Origin: Tetradesmus obliquus
Taxonomy: Eukaryota; Chlorophyta; Chlorophyceae; Sphaeropleales; Scenedesmaceae
Length of the DNA stretch: 64,000 nt
Assembly (NCBI GenBank): GCA_030272155.1
Contig: CP126195.1
Location: forward strand, 1,967,001-2,031,000
Direction of reading: 5' to 3'
Shown one piece after another: positions 43,154 through 56,415 of the stretch. Made by a program: the position numbers and the translations under genes. The notes beneath the pieces are model-generated. The model saw only the letters and a program-made list of their open reading frames with translations. It was not told the DNA's origin and searched no databases. Numbering within the stretch: position 1 is the stretch's first letter; each line of letters begins with the position of its first letter.

Positions 43154-44519
43154 CTGTGCGCAGCGTGGCAGCACAACACTTACCAGGATCAAGACACGGT
43201 GAACAGAGATGCGCTTGTGTCTTGCACAAGCCGACTTTTCTGTGTTAGCATGTGCACAAATGCGATTCGCCAAGCCAGGCATGCGCAACAACATACATGT
43301 GACCCGATGCATGTTTAGTATGCTACATAGCACTGCTTCACTTGCGCTACCCTGACAAAGCTGTTACGGGCTGAGCGTTCGCCCTACGGCGTAAGTGCCC
43401 CTCACAAAAAGACCGCTGCCTGCCTGCAGGACAAGATGCACATGCGTGCATAGGGACTGCAGTCCGCTGCTGCTGTCAGCTGGTCAGCTGCTGATGTCAC
43501 CACCTGCCTAGTGGCTTGCACAGCTTGCTCACCTGCTGTCTGCTGCTTTAAGTTTGGTGCAATTGCAGATCCAGCATCCAGGATGTGCCGCCCACACATG
43601 TGTGCCTTGCCGTGCATGTATGTTGTGCATGCCTGCTGCTGCTCGTGCTGCTGCTGCTGCTGTGCAACTCCTGCTGCATCAGCTGGCACTAGTATGGTCA
43701 ACGCTGCAGTAGCTCTGCTAGCACCATTGCGTATGTGGATTTAGTAACGAACGAAGCAGGCGCACGACAGTGATCGGCCCATTATAAACCACAACAGCCA
43801 TGGTTGCTGTTGGCAGCAGCACTGTTGATCTGGCTGATCCTGGGCTGGTGACTTGCATTGCGCCTGCTGTGTTCAATGCAACCGTTACGGCGTAACATTT
43901 TGCTTGAAGATGGCGTCATCGATCGCTTGTGAAAGCAGCCAGGCAGGTACGCTGCATTCCCTCACGATGCTGTTTATGCAGGCATTACTCAGGCGCAGTT
44001 AGCAGGTCAGTTGGAGTCACGGCTTCTATTTGTTAAGCTTGCATCAGCCATGGGGTGCTCCGCAGCAGGGTGGGCTGTCAGTTCCAAACCACGATGTTTG
44101 AACAGATGTTAGGAGCGCGACCAATGCTGTCGAACGCTTTCCTTCTATCAAACCATTTGATTCAAAATTATACTGAATTTGGCCATCCAGTTTCTGCTGG
44201 CAGCAAGATGTGCCATCGGTACACCAAGTGCTTCACCTTAGTCCTGCAGGGTTGCAAGGGACTGCAGTAGTACGACAACCACGGCTAAACGAAAATCACT
44301 AATCAGGAAATAGCATAGTCTGCGTCTAATGTGCATGTGTCCTGCCAGGCCTGCACCTGCACCTGGCATCTGGCCCAGTCACTGGGTGGGCCCACCGGGG
44401 GGCTTCTGCAGTACACTGTTGCCGCTGGACAGGTGTGCTGTCCTTGTATAACCATACCATGCACTTAAACACTCATCGACGGCATCAGTTACAGCTTCTG
44501 CCGGCAGCCACTGAACAGT

Positions 44520-44544
44520 CATCCACAGCATGCTGCTGTGGATG
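44520..44544. repeat. Perfect 11-bp inverted repeat, 3-bp loop
   Basis: The arms are CATCCACAGCA and TGCTGTGGATG around TGC. The arm contains the ATCCACA motif that is clustered at 41.6-41.8 kb. Confidence 0.9.
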
Positions 44545-44957
44545 CACCGGTCAGGCGCTGTGGACGACTTGAGGATGGTTTGTGGATCAGGCTTGGCCAT
44601 AGTGGTACAAGCTGTCACCGGCAGGTCATCCGCACACAGATGCATAGGCATCCTAGAACCAGATGGCTTCTGGTACAAGAGCTGTTTTGGAAGGTTGGGG
44701 GGGCACAGGGCATGTAGCTCAAACGTTCTGAACAGAACTGTGATGGCATAACAGACTCGGTCCAGTGGAGTCGCACAGGCCATAGGCCACCACAATGCCT
44801 CCACAACAACATGCAGTCACTGTGTGTACAAACTTTGTACGAGTTTCACGTGCACGAGCAATGATTGCTTGTGAAACTCAACCCATCGGCTGTTTTTAGA
44901 CTATCTCTTCCCTGTGCAGCGCAGCGCTGCTGCATGATGCACATGCATTATATCAGC

Positions 44958-46237
44958 TCAAAGCAGCGCCGTCTCCTTGCTGGACCGTAGCGCTGCCATC
45001 AGCATCTTCAGCATGATCATAGCTGCTAGCAGATACGCTGCCACAGTGGCCAACCCCACCAGCACTGGCACAGTCAGCGTGAAACTCCCAGCCATGTATC
45101 CCGCACAGCAGTACAAAACCACGGTACCACTAAGCCCCAGCAACCCCGTCGCCGCAAGTATACTAGTCAACCCGCACAGCGGCCAGAAGGAGCGCAGAAA
45201 GCGCACCAGGCTGCGGTATGCATGCTGGCTGTGCTGTGCATTCAGCTGCAGGATGAGCAGCACGCTGAGGCATGTGGCAGTGGCTTCTGCTCCAAAGGCG
45301 TATGTGCTGCAGATCATGTACAGGTCCCTCAAGGGGGCCAGTGGCCCAGTGATGCTGAGGATGGTGTCTGGCACTGTGAATACCACGTTGGCAGCGATGC
45401 TGAGCAGCAGCGCGCCCACCAGCCCCACAGTCTCCTGCTCCTTCATGACGCCCTCCTGCAGATGGCACAGTGCACAACATGCAACTAACTGTGATCTCTT
45501 TGTCAACAACATCGAAGTTGCAATGGTAGAGTGCACTACGCTTGAATGGTGACATGATGATGGTGAGTGTACAACAGAGAGTCAGTAGACGGCTTGCAGG
45601 GTGGGTAGCACATGCGCAACAACAATGCGGCACAGCAGCCACGATGCACTACAGCTCTTCGTTCTCTACTCAAAGCATAAGTTGATAGGCCTGATAGGCG
45701 TCAATGCAGCGGTTCTTATACCATGATATGGCTTGCGCAACCCGGTCAAACATGGTCAACACAGACACGCATAGTTAACGCAGACGTTGATCCCTGGCTA
45801 GCGGCTCACCATGGCCATCATAAGCTGCAAAGTTGACATATATTACATGTATCCAACCCCACCTTGATGTCTCTGGCCACTGCTTGTGCCTCCTCGCTGT
45901 CTGGTTCAGTGAAGTACTTTTCAAGAGCCTCTGTCCGCTCTTTGTACATGGGGTACAGAACCAGCTTCAGGAAAAACGTGATGAATTTGTATAGTGCCTT
46001 CGCAGGATTGCGGGCCCACGTAGACAGACGTGGCAGCTCTGGTCGAATCGGCACCACCACGGGAGGTGCTGCCTCTGCTGCGCTGCCATCTGAAGAAAAG
46101 AGCGTGGGTTCTGTCCGAGTAGGAAATTGTTTGCTGGATTGTTCTGGAACGAAAGCAAAGGCTGTGACAGTGCAGATCTCTGCACCACCTTCCTGGCCTA
46201 CAGGCGCCACTCCCGACTTGCCCAGCTTCATCGACAT
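44958..46237 (-). CDS. Multipass membrane protein, unknown family
   Basis: Two exons, 46237-45863 and 45455-44958, join AAG|GAG in phase 0 and give 290 aa. The N-terminal ~125 residues are soluble and end in an amphipathic, charged stretch (MYKERTEALEKYFTEPDSEE). The C-terminal ~165 residues contain four hydrophobic segments: LVGALLLSIAANVVFTV; a middle segment around ATATCLSVLLILQL; LTSILAATGLLGLSGTVVL; and VPVLVGLATVAAYLLAAMIM. I do not recognise the family. A bacterial-like signal peptide is absent, so organelle or endomembrane placement is open. Confidence 0.75.
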
Positions 46238-46895
46238 GATCAGGCGTTAACTAAGTCATGTGTAATATTGCATGGTTAACCAATTCACTTCGGTCATGAC
46301 AATTTAACCTCAGGTGCTGAACCATGTTGCTCAGGGTGCAGGGTTCTGGGGCGTCAGGCCGCCTGACAGCCCAGGCAATAACCTCATGTGCAGCTCAACC
46401 GGAGCTTGCAGTATGTATTTGGTACAACGTGCCAAGCAGGTCAATGGTTACAGGTCAATCATTGTATGCATCATAATGCGTACTCACATAGCAAGACGGG
46501 GCCCATTGCAGTGACATATGCTTGGCAGCTGGGCAAACCTATAAATTACACGCTGCAGCAGCAGCACAGGCTTGCCATGGGTTCCAAAAACAATGCTGCG
46601 CCTCTGCCAGTTGTAACCGGTGCAGGACATTCCATGACATGCCTTGCTTTGATGGCATCCAGAGCAGCACCACATACTGTTAAAACAATATCATATGTAT
46701 ATGGTACATTGTCCCTGCAGGAGTCATATTGGCGTCCAACACCCATAGTACTGTTGTACACTTCAATGTCGCATGCGCATCGCAGAATGTGTGAGAATGG
46801 TGTTCAACGTGTACTGACACTTTATGTTGTCAACTGCCAACGGCAGAGCCTGTTTACTGCCAGACACATCATACCTATTTGCAACACACACGCTA

Positions 46896-48262
46896 CTATC
46901 GTGCTGCCTCAGATGCTGCCTTCTGCTGTTGCTGCTGCTCCTCGTACACTTGCTGGGCCTGCAGCAGCACAGCAGCAGCAGGGCACATTGGCAGGATGTG
47001 TGAGAATAAACGTGTTACTGAGCAAGCACTGTGTGTTTGGGTTGACTGGCTGTTGGCAGCAAGCACCCTGCACGATGATCTCTGCTTACTGATGCTGATA
47101 CATGCTGCATGAATCAGGCCTGCCATGCACATGCGCACTATGCAGACACCAGTTGCACGGCTGCATGTGTGCGACATCCGTCTCTGCAATAGGCTGCAAA
47201 TGTCGCTGCTGACAACGACTCGTACCACACAGCATGAAGGTGATCCTTGCCGCACATACTGTATGATGCAGCCCAGCAAGGAGTTGCAGGCACCATGCAT
47301 GTGTCTAGCTACAGCGTGCGATGTGGGATGCAGCCTGTTGTGAACGCAGCCGCTGTCGCAGAGCATGCATGTAATAAGCAGACAGCACCAGCTGGCCACG
47401 CGCAGCATCATGCAGGCAGCATGCAGGCACTCCGCCAGCCAAATCAACAAAGGAGCGCACACCGCAGCTGTTTGTGTTTGTTAGCTGGCAGGAACCCATG
47501 AAAGAACAGCAGCATGAACTTGACGTGAACACAAACTTCAGCATGAACAGGTGCTCACGTTGAATGGCCGGAACTCGTGGAAGAACATGCCCACCAGGCA
47601 CAGCCCCAGGCTGACCAGGCACAGCGTGGTGTTGTGCATCCACTCCTTGTCATAGCCACAGCACAGGAGGGCCACGCCTGCACACATGCACACATATGTA
47701 CACACAAGCAGGAGAGAAGCTGGGCAATGATTACCAAGGTGCACAGATGCCTGGTGTATGTGTTGGGGGAGCTGCAGCTGTGTACCTGTCACAGAGGGAG
47801 CACATTTCAGTGCTAGCACAACTAGTGCCGCCTTCATCATTAAACAAATAATCAACCATAGCAATGATACTGCCGGCTTGAAGCCACATACACAATGGCC
47901 AGGACGGATGCGACGGTGCTGACTGAGGTACATTGCATTGCACGTGGCAATTTGCAGTTTGTCAGCTGTCAGCAAGGTGCTGCTTTGCTGCTTGTGCTGC
48001 TGCTGCTGCTGCTAATGTTGCTGTCTGTGGTAGTGCATGAGCTGCATGCAGCAGCAGACTGTCCATGGGAAGCTTAATCACATTGCGCTTTCCCAGGCTC
48101 ACCTACTATACACCACACCATGCCAATGTGCTGGGCAACATAGAAGTTGACTTGGTCCCACAATGTTGCTGGTTCTTCTGCTGTAAGCTTGGCTGCTGAG
48201 CTTGGCTGCTCCGCTTCCACCTTCCCTGTGCGTTGACGAATGCTGCTGCGCTCTTTTGCCAT
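46896..48262 (-). CDS. Small membrane protein, unknown family
   Basis: Supported exons are 48262-48103 (MAKERSSIRQRTGKVEAEQP ... VNFYVAQHIGMVWCIV), an exon starting at 47922 (STVASVLAIVYVASS), 47677-47559 (GVALLCCGYDKEWMHNTTLC ... LVGMFFHEFRPFN) and 46958-46896 (AQQVYEEQQQQQKAASEAAR, TAG). Exon 2 does not join exon 3 in a consistent phase with any donor I can see, so an extra small exon or a different donor is likely. The product is about 150 residues with three hydrophobic segments, a basic N terminus and a Gln/Ala tail. It is divergent from the BRCA1-like gene. Confidence 0.6.
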
Positions 48263-48841
48263 CGTAGCGCTGGTTCAGGTGGGCTGCGACAACTGTAGTG
48301 GTGAGCGAGCACGTGCTCAGCTGCAGTACGGAGAAGCAACGAAGACACTTGCACCGTAAAAAGCTGCTGAAAGGAACTACCGGTTGAAGGCACTTTGATG
48401 TAGTTGGCAAGAAGTCGGTTCAAGGAGCTGATCGCTGAAAGGTGCACTTGGCTGGAGGCAGGGACCACCACTGGTATGATGAGTGCACGGCTCTATGACC
48501 CACAACAAAACGTTCTTTCTATGTTAAACTGAGTACATCAATTGCGACTGACAAGACACGCAACCTTGTGCACCACGAGTTGTTACACTTGCTTTCAAAT
48601 CACTTACGGTCAGTGCCATATCTGTTATGTTGAATTGTATCGTGAACATAATTTATTCATATTTGGGCACTCGCGACTGCTGTGCATGCAGCCAATGTTG
48701 ACGCTTGTGCAGTGCCAGCCACTACAGAGCAGCACTCTGACAAAACACCAGTCTCCGTGTGTAGATAGTTATGATAAAAGATGCTGTAAAGGGATTGTAA
48801 TGCTTTGAGCAACGCTTCCACTGACCGGGCAGAGCAGCAGC
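48263..48841. promoter_or_regulatory. Shared 579-bp divergent promoter region
   Basis: It separates the start codons of the small membrane protein (minus) and the BRCA1-like gene (plus). No TATA box or known element was assigned. Confidence 0.5.
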
Positions 48842-50421
48842 ATGGACAGGGCACTGGCAGCACTTGCTGCCATCCAAGAGGAGCTGTCATGTTCTCTATG
48901 GTAAGCTGCTCAGCACTGGATGTTACTGCTCTTCAACTGATGAAGCCAACTTCCCCTGCAGCAGTTTCGCAGTGATAGTATGTGTTGGAACTCGCTGACA
49001 GCTTATCTCTGTCGCTACTGCAGCAACAAGCTCCTGCAGGACCCGCAGACGTTCAACACACCGATGTGTGGCCACACGTTTTGCAGGTAAAGCGCATGAG
49101 TCACACTGCTGTCAGTCTGTTCCTCCCTGTAGTCTGTTGGTCAGCTGCATGCATCTTCTGTGCGTGGATCCTGCAAGCAAAGCTGTGCCTGCAACCATAG
49201 GCAGGCATGGTTTGACATTTGATATTTCACCAGCAGCAGCTTAACCCCTGTCAAGGCGCTGATGGCAGCACACTTGTAACCTGCAAGTTCCAGCCAGCAA
49301 GTGTGCATCTGCTGTGGCAAATGTACCCAACACGCAGCAGCCCGGAGTCCTGCAAGCAGCAGCTGTACTGCACAACTTCTGTTGCTGCTTCGGCTTAATC
49401 ACTCACACCCACCATTGCTCCATCAACATCATGAACCATCCATCCTCTTATTGATGAATCGCGCAGAGACTGTGTGACAGATACACTGGAGGGCCCAGGC
49501 ATCGTCAAGTCGCAGTGCCCCGCCTGCAAGCAGCCTGCATGGAAGCAGGACTTGCACAACAACCACAAGTACACCGCAGTGGCAGAGGCAACAGCATGCC
49601 TGCAGCAGCTGCTGCGTGCAGGTGCGAGCAGGACAGCAGGCGTGCAGGGCAGTTCCTGCAAGCCCTACAATGAATGGTTGTCATTCTGCTGCCAGCATCA
49701 GGACGCTACTCATCTGCAGGTGTTCCTGCAAGTGCAAGCATACGCAAACCACATCTGATGCTGACCACCTGCCTTGTGTGGTATGTGATGCTGCCTCCTG
49801 ATGCTCTGCAGAGTGCTTTGCAGTTCCGCCTGGCCTTCCTGGTGCCGCCCCTGCAGCAGATGCAGCATTCACAGGCGCACATGGCGACGCAGCAGCAGAA
49901 GCAGCAGCAGAAGCAGCAGCAGCAGCAAGGTCTGCCCAAGATGAGCAGCTGCAGGAAGAGGAACAGGAACCTGAACAGGACCCTGAACTTCAAGCAGCAG
50001 ACGCGGCAGCATCATGGCAAGCTGCAGCCATGGCAGATGGTACTGGCATGGCACTGGATGCTGTGCCACCTGCCACAGATGTTGCTGATGAGGCACCACC
50101 GGCAGTTGCACCAGAACGGCAGCAGAAGCAGCAGCTTCAGTCAGAAGCAGCACCTGTGCATGCTGCTGCCGCCAGCATGGAGCCAGCAGAAGCAGTGCCA
50201 GCGTTTGATGCTCCGCAGCAGAAACAGCAGGGCTTCCTACACCAGCAACAGCAGCAGTTGCATCAGCAGGTACGACAAGGTGACAGCAACAAGCAGCTGC
50301 CAGGCTGGGCGTACTGGCAGTTCCAGCAGCTGCTGGCAAGCATGTTGCAGAGCGAGAGTTTGACCTACCAGCTGCAGCAGCAGCAGCAGTTTGAGCTTGC
50401 AGGAGCAGCAGGGAGGTGTCC

Positions 50422-50454
<33 letters not shown>

Positions 50455-53400
50455 GCTTGTGCTGCCTGGAAGCTTCTATGCTGAGCTGCAGCAGCTGCCT
50501 GCACCGGATGGTGCCTTGCTGCAGCAGCTGCAGCAGGATGTAGCTCAGATAGAGTGCCTGCTGGCAGAGCTTGGCTCAACCCTGGCTGAACAGCAGCAGC
50601 AGCAGCAGTTGCAGGCATCACCCAGCTGTAGTGTAGATCCTACTGAAGGATCCCGCATCATTGAGCAGCAGCAGCAGCAGCAGCAGGACTTGAGCAGTGC
50701 ACCAGCAGGTCTGCATGCTGCCAGGGCCCTCACAGCAGCAGCAGCAGCAGTTGCAAGCGCATCAGGCGGCAGGGCAGCAGCAGCGTCTGGTGGCAGAGCT
50801 CGCAGGAAGCCGAAGCATAGGGTGTCTCAACGCAGTGGGGGCTGTGCTGCTGTGGCAGCAGGCAGTGGTGGCTGGCGGGCAGGCAGTGGCGGGCTGCAGG
50901 CTGGCAGGAGTGCCAGGCCCAGCTTGGATGGTGCCATGGATGCAGTGTTCACCCGGATGTCAGTTGCTGCTGACTCGCAGCAAGAGGCTTTGAAGGCAGC
51001 AGCAGCAGCAGGAGCAACGCAGTGCACGCTGCAAGCTCAGGTGCAGCAAGAACAGGTGCAACAACTGCAGCAGCAGCACCAGCGGGAGGAGCGTCAGCAA
51101 GACACTATTGGTGAGCAGCAGTTGCAGCAGCAGCAGCAGCAGCAGCAAGGCTTGCAGGTCGATGTTGTGCCGTCAGCAGTGCCTGCTGACGGCCAGACAG
51201 CAGGTGCTGCTCAAGCAGAACAAGCTGCCTGCAGGACCACAGCACCATCAGCAGCAGCAACATCTGGCGGGCTCACAGCCAGGCAGCGTACCCGCACTCG
51301 TACCACAGCTACACCAGCAGCAGCGAGCCCGGCTGCTGCTGCTGCTCCTGCAGATGCTGCTGTTGCTGGCCGCCGGCTTATGCGGCGCAGAGCTGCCTCT
51401 GCTGGCTGTGCTGCTGCACTGGCTTCACGTGCAGTGGACCTGCTGCCTGATGATGTGGCGCCTCTGAGCCACCAGCTGATTGGCATGCACATCGAGGTGA
51501 TGTGGCCAAAGGACAGCGAGTGGTACAGCGGCAGTGTGACCGGCTACAACCCTGACACGCAGCTCTTTATTGTAGATTACAGCGATGGGGAGGCTGAGGA
51601 TAACGTGCGGCTGCTGGGGCGCCGCTGCGACCAGTGGCGCTTTGCTGCTGCTGGGGGCAAGCAGGAGCGAGAGCTGCAGCAGGCGTGGCTGGCTGCTGCT
51701 GACAGAGCGGCAGCAGCAGCAGCAGCTGGTGCAGGTAGTGGGCGTTGCAGCAGGGAGCGTGATGCCGGCAGTGCTGGCGATGACGAGTGCAGCGATGATG
51801 AGCTTGGAGGGCTGCAGGGCAGGCGGGGCCAGCGGCCACGCAGCGGCCAGAAGCGCCATGCAAGGCGGTCACATCAGCAGCAGCAGGATGACCCGCAGCA
51901 GCAGCAGCAGCCAAACCAGCAGCAGGGCAAGCGGCAGAGGCAGCAGCAGGAGCAAGAGGAGACTGCAGAGCTTCATCAGGCTCAGCAGCTGCAAGCTGCC
52001 TCCTCTGCTGCTGCTGCTGCTGCTGCGGCTGCTGCTACGGCTGCAGCAGCAGCTCGCAAAAGTGGCAGCATTGCGCGCAGCAGGCAACAGGCCGTACAAA
52101 GAAGCAAGGGCAAACGGCGCAGGCCAGCAGCCAGCTACAGCAGCAGTGATGCAGACCGCGGCAGCAGCAGCAGCCTGTGTGGCAGTGACGTCACCAGTGG
52201 AGGTGAAAGTGACTATCAGGTTGAACCTGAAGCGCCTTGCAGTGAGGATGAAGCAGAGGGTGCCGTGCTTGATTCACAGTGTGACTCAGACCATGAGCTT
52301 GCAGGCAGGGGAAGAAGCAAGGCAGGGAAAAGCCGGTGCGCAGGGCAGCAGCAGCAGCGGGGCAAGCAGCAGCAGCAGCTGCGTCCTATGGGCTGGCAGC
52401 GGCGGCAGCGGCAGCGCACCACTGGGCGCCCTGCAGCGCCACGGCAGCAGCAGCAGCAGTATGTTTTGTCAGACACTGATGATGATGATCCCATCCACAA
52501 CACCACCAGCAGCCCAGTTGCGGTGGCAAGGCCGCAAGCAACGCAGCAGCAGCAGCAGCAGCAGGGCAGGCGGAGAGCCAAGCAGCGGGGGCAGCAAGAG
52601 CAGGTGCAGCAGCGGCAGCGTGAGTGGGAGCTGCAACTGGCTTGGCTGGAGCAGGAGAGGCTGGATGCTGCAGAGCGTCAGCAGCGTCAGCAGCAGCAGT
52701 CTGGAGATGACAGTGACAGTGAAGAGGGCGAGAGCTCTGACCCTTCCCTATCGTCATCATCTGCTGCTGGATGTTCTTCTGAGGAAGGGCAGGGGCAGAT
52801 GTCAGATGCGCCGCAGCAACAGCAGCAGCAGATGCAGATTGGTGCACAGCTGCAACAACAAGGACTGGCAGACACACAACAGCAACAGTCGGCCTGTGAG
52901 GCAGAGCCACAGGTGCAGCCCAGCCAGCAGCAGTCTGAGCAGCCAGCGCAGCAGCAGCAGCAGCAGCAGCAGGAACAGCCTAGCCAGCAGCAGTCTGAAC
53001 AGCTGGAGCAGCAGCAGCAGCAGTCGGGGCAGCTAGCTGAACAGCAGCAGCAGTCTGAGCAGCCAGCACAGCAGCAGCAGCAGCAGAGCCCGGAGGTGGA
53101 TGAGCTGCTCAGGCAACAACAGCAAGTGCAAAAGCAGCACGTGGACGCCTCAGCTGCACAACCGACTGCCTACCGTCAAGCCGCAGCAGCCCCCAGCCAA
53201 GTCTTGCCAAAACAGCAGCAGCAGCAGCAGCACGTGGCTTTGCAGGCGCAGCTGCACATAGCGCCAGATACAACAGCACCGGGAGCGGCGACAGATCCCT
53301 GGCTGCCTGACAGTTGCAGCCCTGAAGCAGCACGTACTGGCCCGTTGTCCACACGGCTAAGCAGGGCAGCTGCTGCAGCAGCAGCAGCAGCACATGTTTC

Positions 53401-54033
53401 TGCTGGCATGAGAGCTGCAGCTTGCCCCATGGGTGGTGCTGCTGGTGCCAAGAGTGCTGCTGCTGGTGCTGTAAGGGCTGCTGCTGGTGATGATCAGCCT
53501 GCTGCTGCTGCTGTGGTGCAAAGGGCTGCTGGAGGTGCGGCTGCAGGTGGAGGCCAGCAGCAGCAACCACAGCAGCAGCAGCAGCAGCGGCAGCGAGGCA
53601 GAGGGCAGCAGCAGCAGCAGCTAGTCGGAGGGCGGCAGCCGCAGCAGCCGCAGCGCGTGTGTGGGCAGCAGCCGCGACAACAGCAGCAGCAGCAGCAAGT
53701 GGCTGCTGCAGGCAACGTGTACTTTGACTTGATGAGTGACAGCAGCCCCAGCAGCAGCAGCAGCGAGGAGGAGGGACGCGGCAGCGGCTGCAGCCAGCAG
53801 CAAGATGAAAATGCAGCAGCGGCAGATGCTTGTGACATGCTGCAGCAGATATTTGGGACAGCAGCAGCCCCGCAGCACTGCGTGACTGCTGCAGCGGCAG
53901 CAGGCAGCGCCAGGCGCAGGCAGCCCCTTGGTGAGGTGGCTGGGAGCCGGCTGCAGCGCTGCACGCCTTCGGCTACAGCAGCAGCAGCAGCAGCAGCAGG
54001 CAGCGGTTTGAAGCAGAAGCTCCCTGCAGCAGT

Positions 54034-54065
<32 letters not shown>

Positions 54066-55046
54066 TCACTGCAGGCGGCCGAAGGGATGCTGTGGGCCAG
54101 GCTGCCAATAAAGCCCCCACACCAGCAGCAGCCAGTGACGAGCAGCAGCAGCAGCAGCAGCAGTTTACTGCTGGTGGCAACAGCAGTGCCTCAGGCCAGC
54201 AGGGTATTCTGCCTTTGGTGGTGACGTGTGGCTTCACGCCGGATGAAGCGTTGCTGCAGCGTGCACAGCTGCAGCACATTGGGGCTGCTTGGAGTGCCAA
54301 GGTGCACCCCAGGTAAGCAACGACCATCTTTGCGTGACTCTCATCAGGCTTTCAGGTATACAGAAGCAGTACGGCATTGCCAGCATGTCTGTACTTGCCC
54401 CCCATCAATTCAAAGTGCATCGTTTACCTGATGAAGATGACGACGCTGCTGCTGCTGCTGCTGCTGCCACCAGGTATGTCCGGTGTGTGGTGGCCAATGC
54501 AGCTGCAGATGGGCGCATCACATACAGATGGAGCCCTACCATGCTGAAGGCGCTGCTGCTGGGGCTGCCGCTCGTGCAACACAGCTGGCTGGTCGAGAGC
54601 CTGGCAGCTGGGCAGCTGCTGCCTGTTGAGGGCAGGCACCTGATCAAGGTGGGTGCTGCGGGTGCTCCGCAACAGGTGCATCGCAATGTAGCTGGTAGTG
54701 TGGCATTCGAAGGCTGTGCTGGTTAGACAGGTGCAGGGCAGGTTTCCGCTCCGGTGGGATTTCACATACCCTCGAACAGGCATTACACAAGTGATCAGTA
54801 GCTGCATGTAGAAGGAGAGCCAGGGAGGGGTGCACCGTAGCTGTGACAATGCTTTGACAACGGCTCCTTGACATCCAGAAGGGCAGTGTGCAACGTGCAT
54901 TTCACTTTTACGTTCATCTGGTTGCCGGGCATCAACAGTGAGCCGTCCATGCACCTGCGTTGGTTGATCTGGTGCGTTGGTTGGTCAGTCTGCACGACCA
55001 TCAACCAGGTGTGAGGGCGCTGTGCAACGCATGCCATGGTTGTCAC

Positions 55047-55082
<36 letters not shown>

Positions 55083-55618
55083 GTTGACAGGGCTGTGTTG
55101 GTGTTGCTGGCGCGCACCTGGATGGAGGCCCAGCACGAGCATTCGCAGCAGCACAGCAGGGCCTGCAGCAGCACAGCAGGCTGTTTGAGGGCCTAGGCGT
55201 TGCCTGTGTGGCAGTCAACCCCACTGCAGCAAAGCCTGACACCCCACTGCAGCAAAGCCAGATCATTGCCAGCATTGCAAAGCTCGGCGGAGCTGTGTAT
55301 GTGGTGACAGCCTGCCTGCAGGCACCCAGCCAAGGCACAGCGCAGCAGCGGGGCCGCCGACGGCAGCAGCAGATCCAGCTGGTTGAGGAGGAGGCCATTG
55401 CTGCAAGTGGCACGGCAGGGGCTACAGCAGCAGCTGTTGCAGCAGCACAGCAGAGCTGCAGCAGGATGCTTGTGCTGGTTGACACCAAGACAGTGTCGCC
55501 AGCTGCTGCGACAAGGCTGCGGCGGCGCTGGCCTGGCAGCGAGCTGCTGCTGATGGGGTACTTGTCTGACTGCGTCAGCTGCTACCAGATGCTGCCGACT
55601 GACAGCTACATTGTGTGA
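48842..55618 (+). CDS. BRCA1/BARD1-like protein: RING, Tudor-like, tandem BRCT
   Basis: Six exons: 48842-48900, 49024-49086, 49467-49621, 49812-54312, 54474-54648 and 55091-55618 (TGA). Phases agree, giving 1826 aa. The RING finger at about residues 17-75 reads CSLC, then MCGHTFC, then CPAC, ending in a helix as in BRCA1/BARD1. A Tudor-like barrel lies at about 648-695 (MHIEVMWPKDSEWYSG ... DYSDGEAEDNVRLL). Two C-terminal BRCT repeats start near 1560: the first around TCGFTPDEALLQRA and HSWLVESLAAGQLLP, the second around GAHLDGGPARAF and MLVLVDTKTVSPAA. Between them lie >1000 residues of polyQ, polyA and Ser/acidic tracts coded mostly by CAG. The expected role is ubiquitin ligase in homologous recombination. 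BRCA1 versus BARD1 orthology is undecided; the Tudor module is not in either human protein. Confidence 0.88.
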
Positions 55619-56415
55619 GGCGGCTTTTGCTTGCGCTGGATGCTGCAACGTGCACTACATAAATCACCGGTTGCGCTGCAGCTGCGGTAGCTGTGCTCTG
55701 CGTATGCTGGCTGACAATGTGATGTTGCAATGCATCTTGAGCATCACATCCGCTGCGCAAGCTCGCATGACGTACGGCATGTCGTGGGCTGTGATGGCAG
55801 CAGCCAGATGGCTGGAGACGGCTGAGCATTTTCCTGCAAGCGCGAGGAGCTACCTGCGCTGCTGATGCAACTGCTTGAAGATTTACCCTCAGGGCTATCT
55901 GGAAAGTGCGTAGATGGCAGCGGCACTCTATATTATGCAGAATAAATGGGGTGATGGTGGCGGAAAACAGAAGCGGGACTGAGCAATCGCTGCTCTTCTC
56001 TGAGCAGCACTAGGCATGACGCCTTACTCATACAGACAACTCTCCAGTGGAGCTTGTTTCAAAAATATGCACAAGGGGTATCGTGTTAGGCCGGCAGCCG
56101 ATGAACACACGCATCTGCTGTTTAGGGCTTTCTGAGGTGTTACACCTGCATTGCAACCAATGTTCGTGCTCACCACACCCGCCCAACACTCCGCCACGGA
56201 CATAAGCAAAACTGCTAACTCCTCGGATCTGCTACCTGGGCTCTTTAGTGAGCGAGCATAGCAATTCAAGCTGACTGCCATCTCAATGTGTGACACTTGC
56301 ATGGCCAAGCCCAGGGCATGCATACATCCTGCGCAGGACTTGCAGCCCCCAGGCTGCTGCTGCAGCTGCTTCTGCCTGTCACGTGCCATATGTCAAGCCT
56401 ATGAACCAGCTTCAA
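55619..56415. other. Spacer between convergent BRCA1-like and ARP6 genes
   Basis: It holds both 3' ends. No gene seen. Confidence 0.6.
56140..56144 (-). terminator. Candidate polyadenylation signal TGTAA (ARP6)
   Basis: TGTAA on the minus strand, about 272 bp past the ARP6 stop. It is short and therefore weak evidence on its own. Confidence 0.35.

Larger units (their letters stand above)
41165..44957. other. Sparse interval upstream of FAS1 gene
   Basis: It contains the FAS1 promoter side, a cluster of ATCCACA motifs, one possible LysM exon and a perfect hairpin. Short open frames such as 42089-42330 plus have a signal-like start but no further support. Confidence 0.45.

Noticed and set aside
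49869-54327. Long open frames on the minus strand and other plus frames opposite the BRCA1-like exon
   Set aside because: They are translations of CAG/CTG tracts in other frames (poly-Ala, poly-Cys, poly-Leu, poly-Ser) with no domains. The plus frame carries RING, Tudor and BRCT homology.
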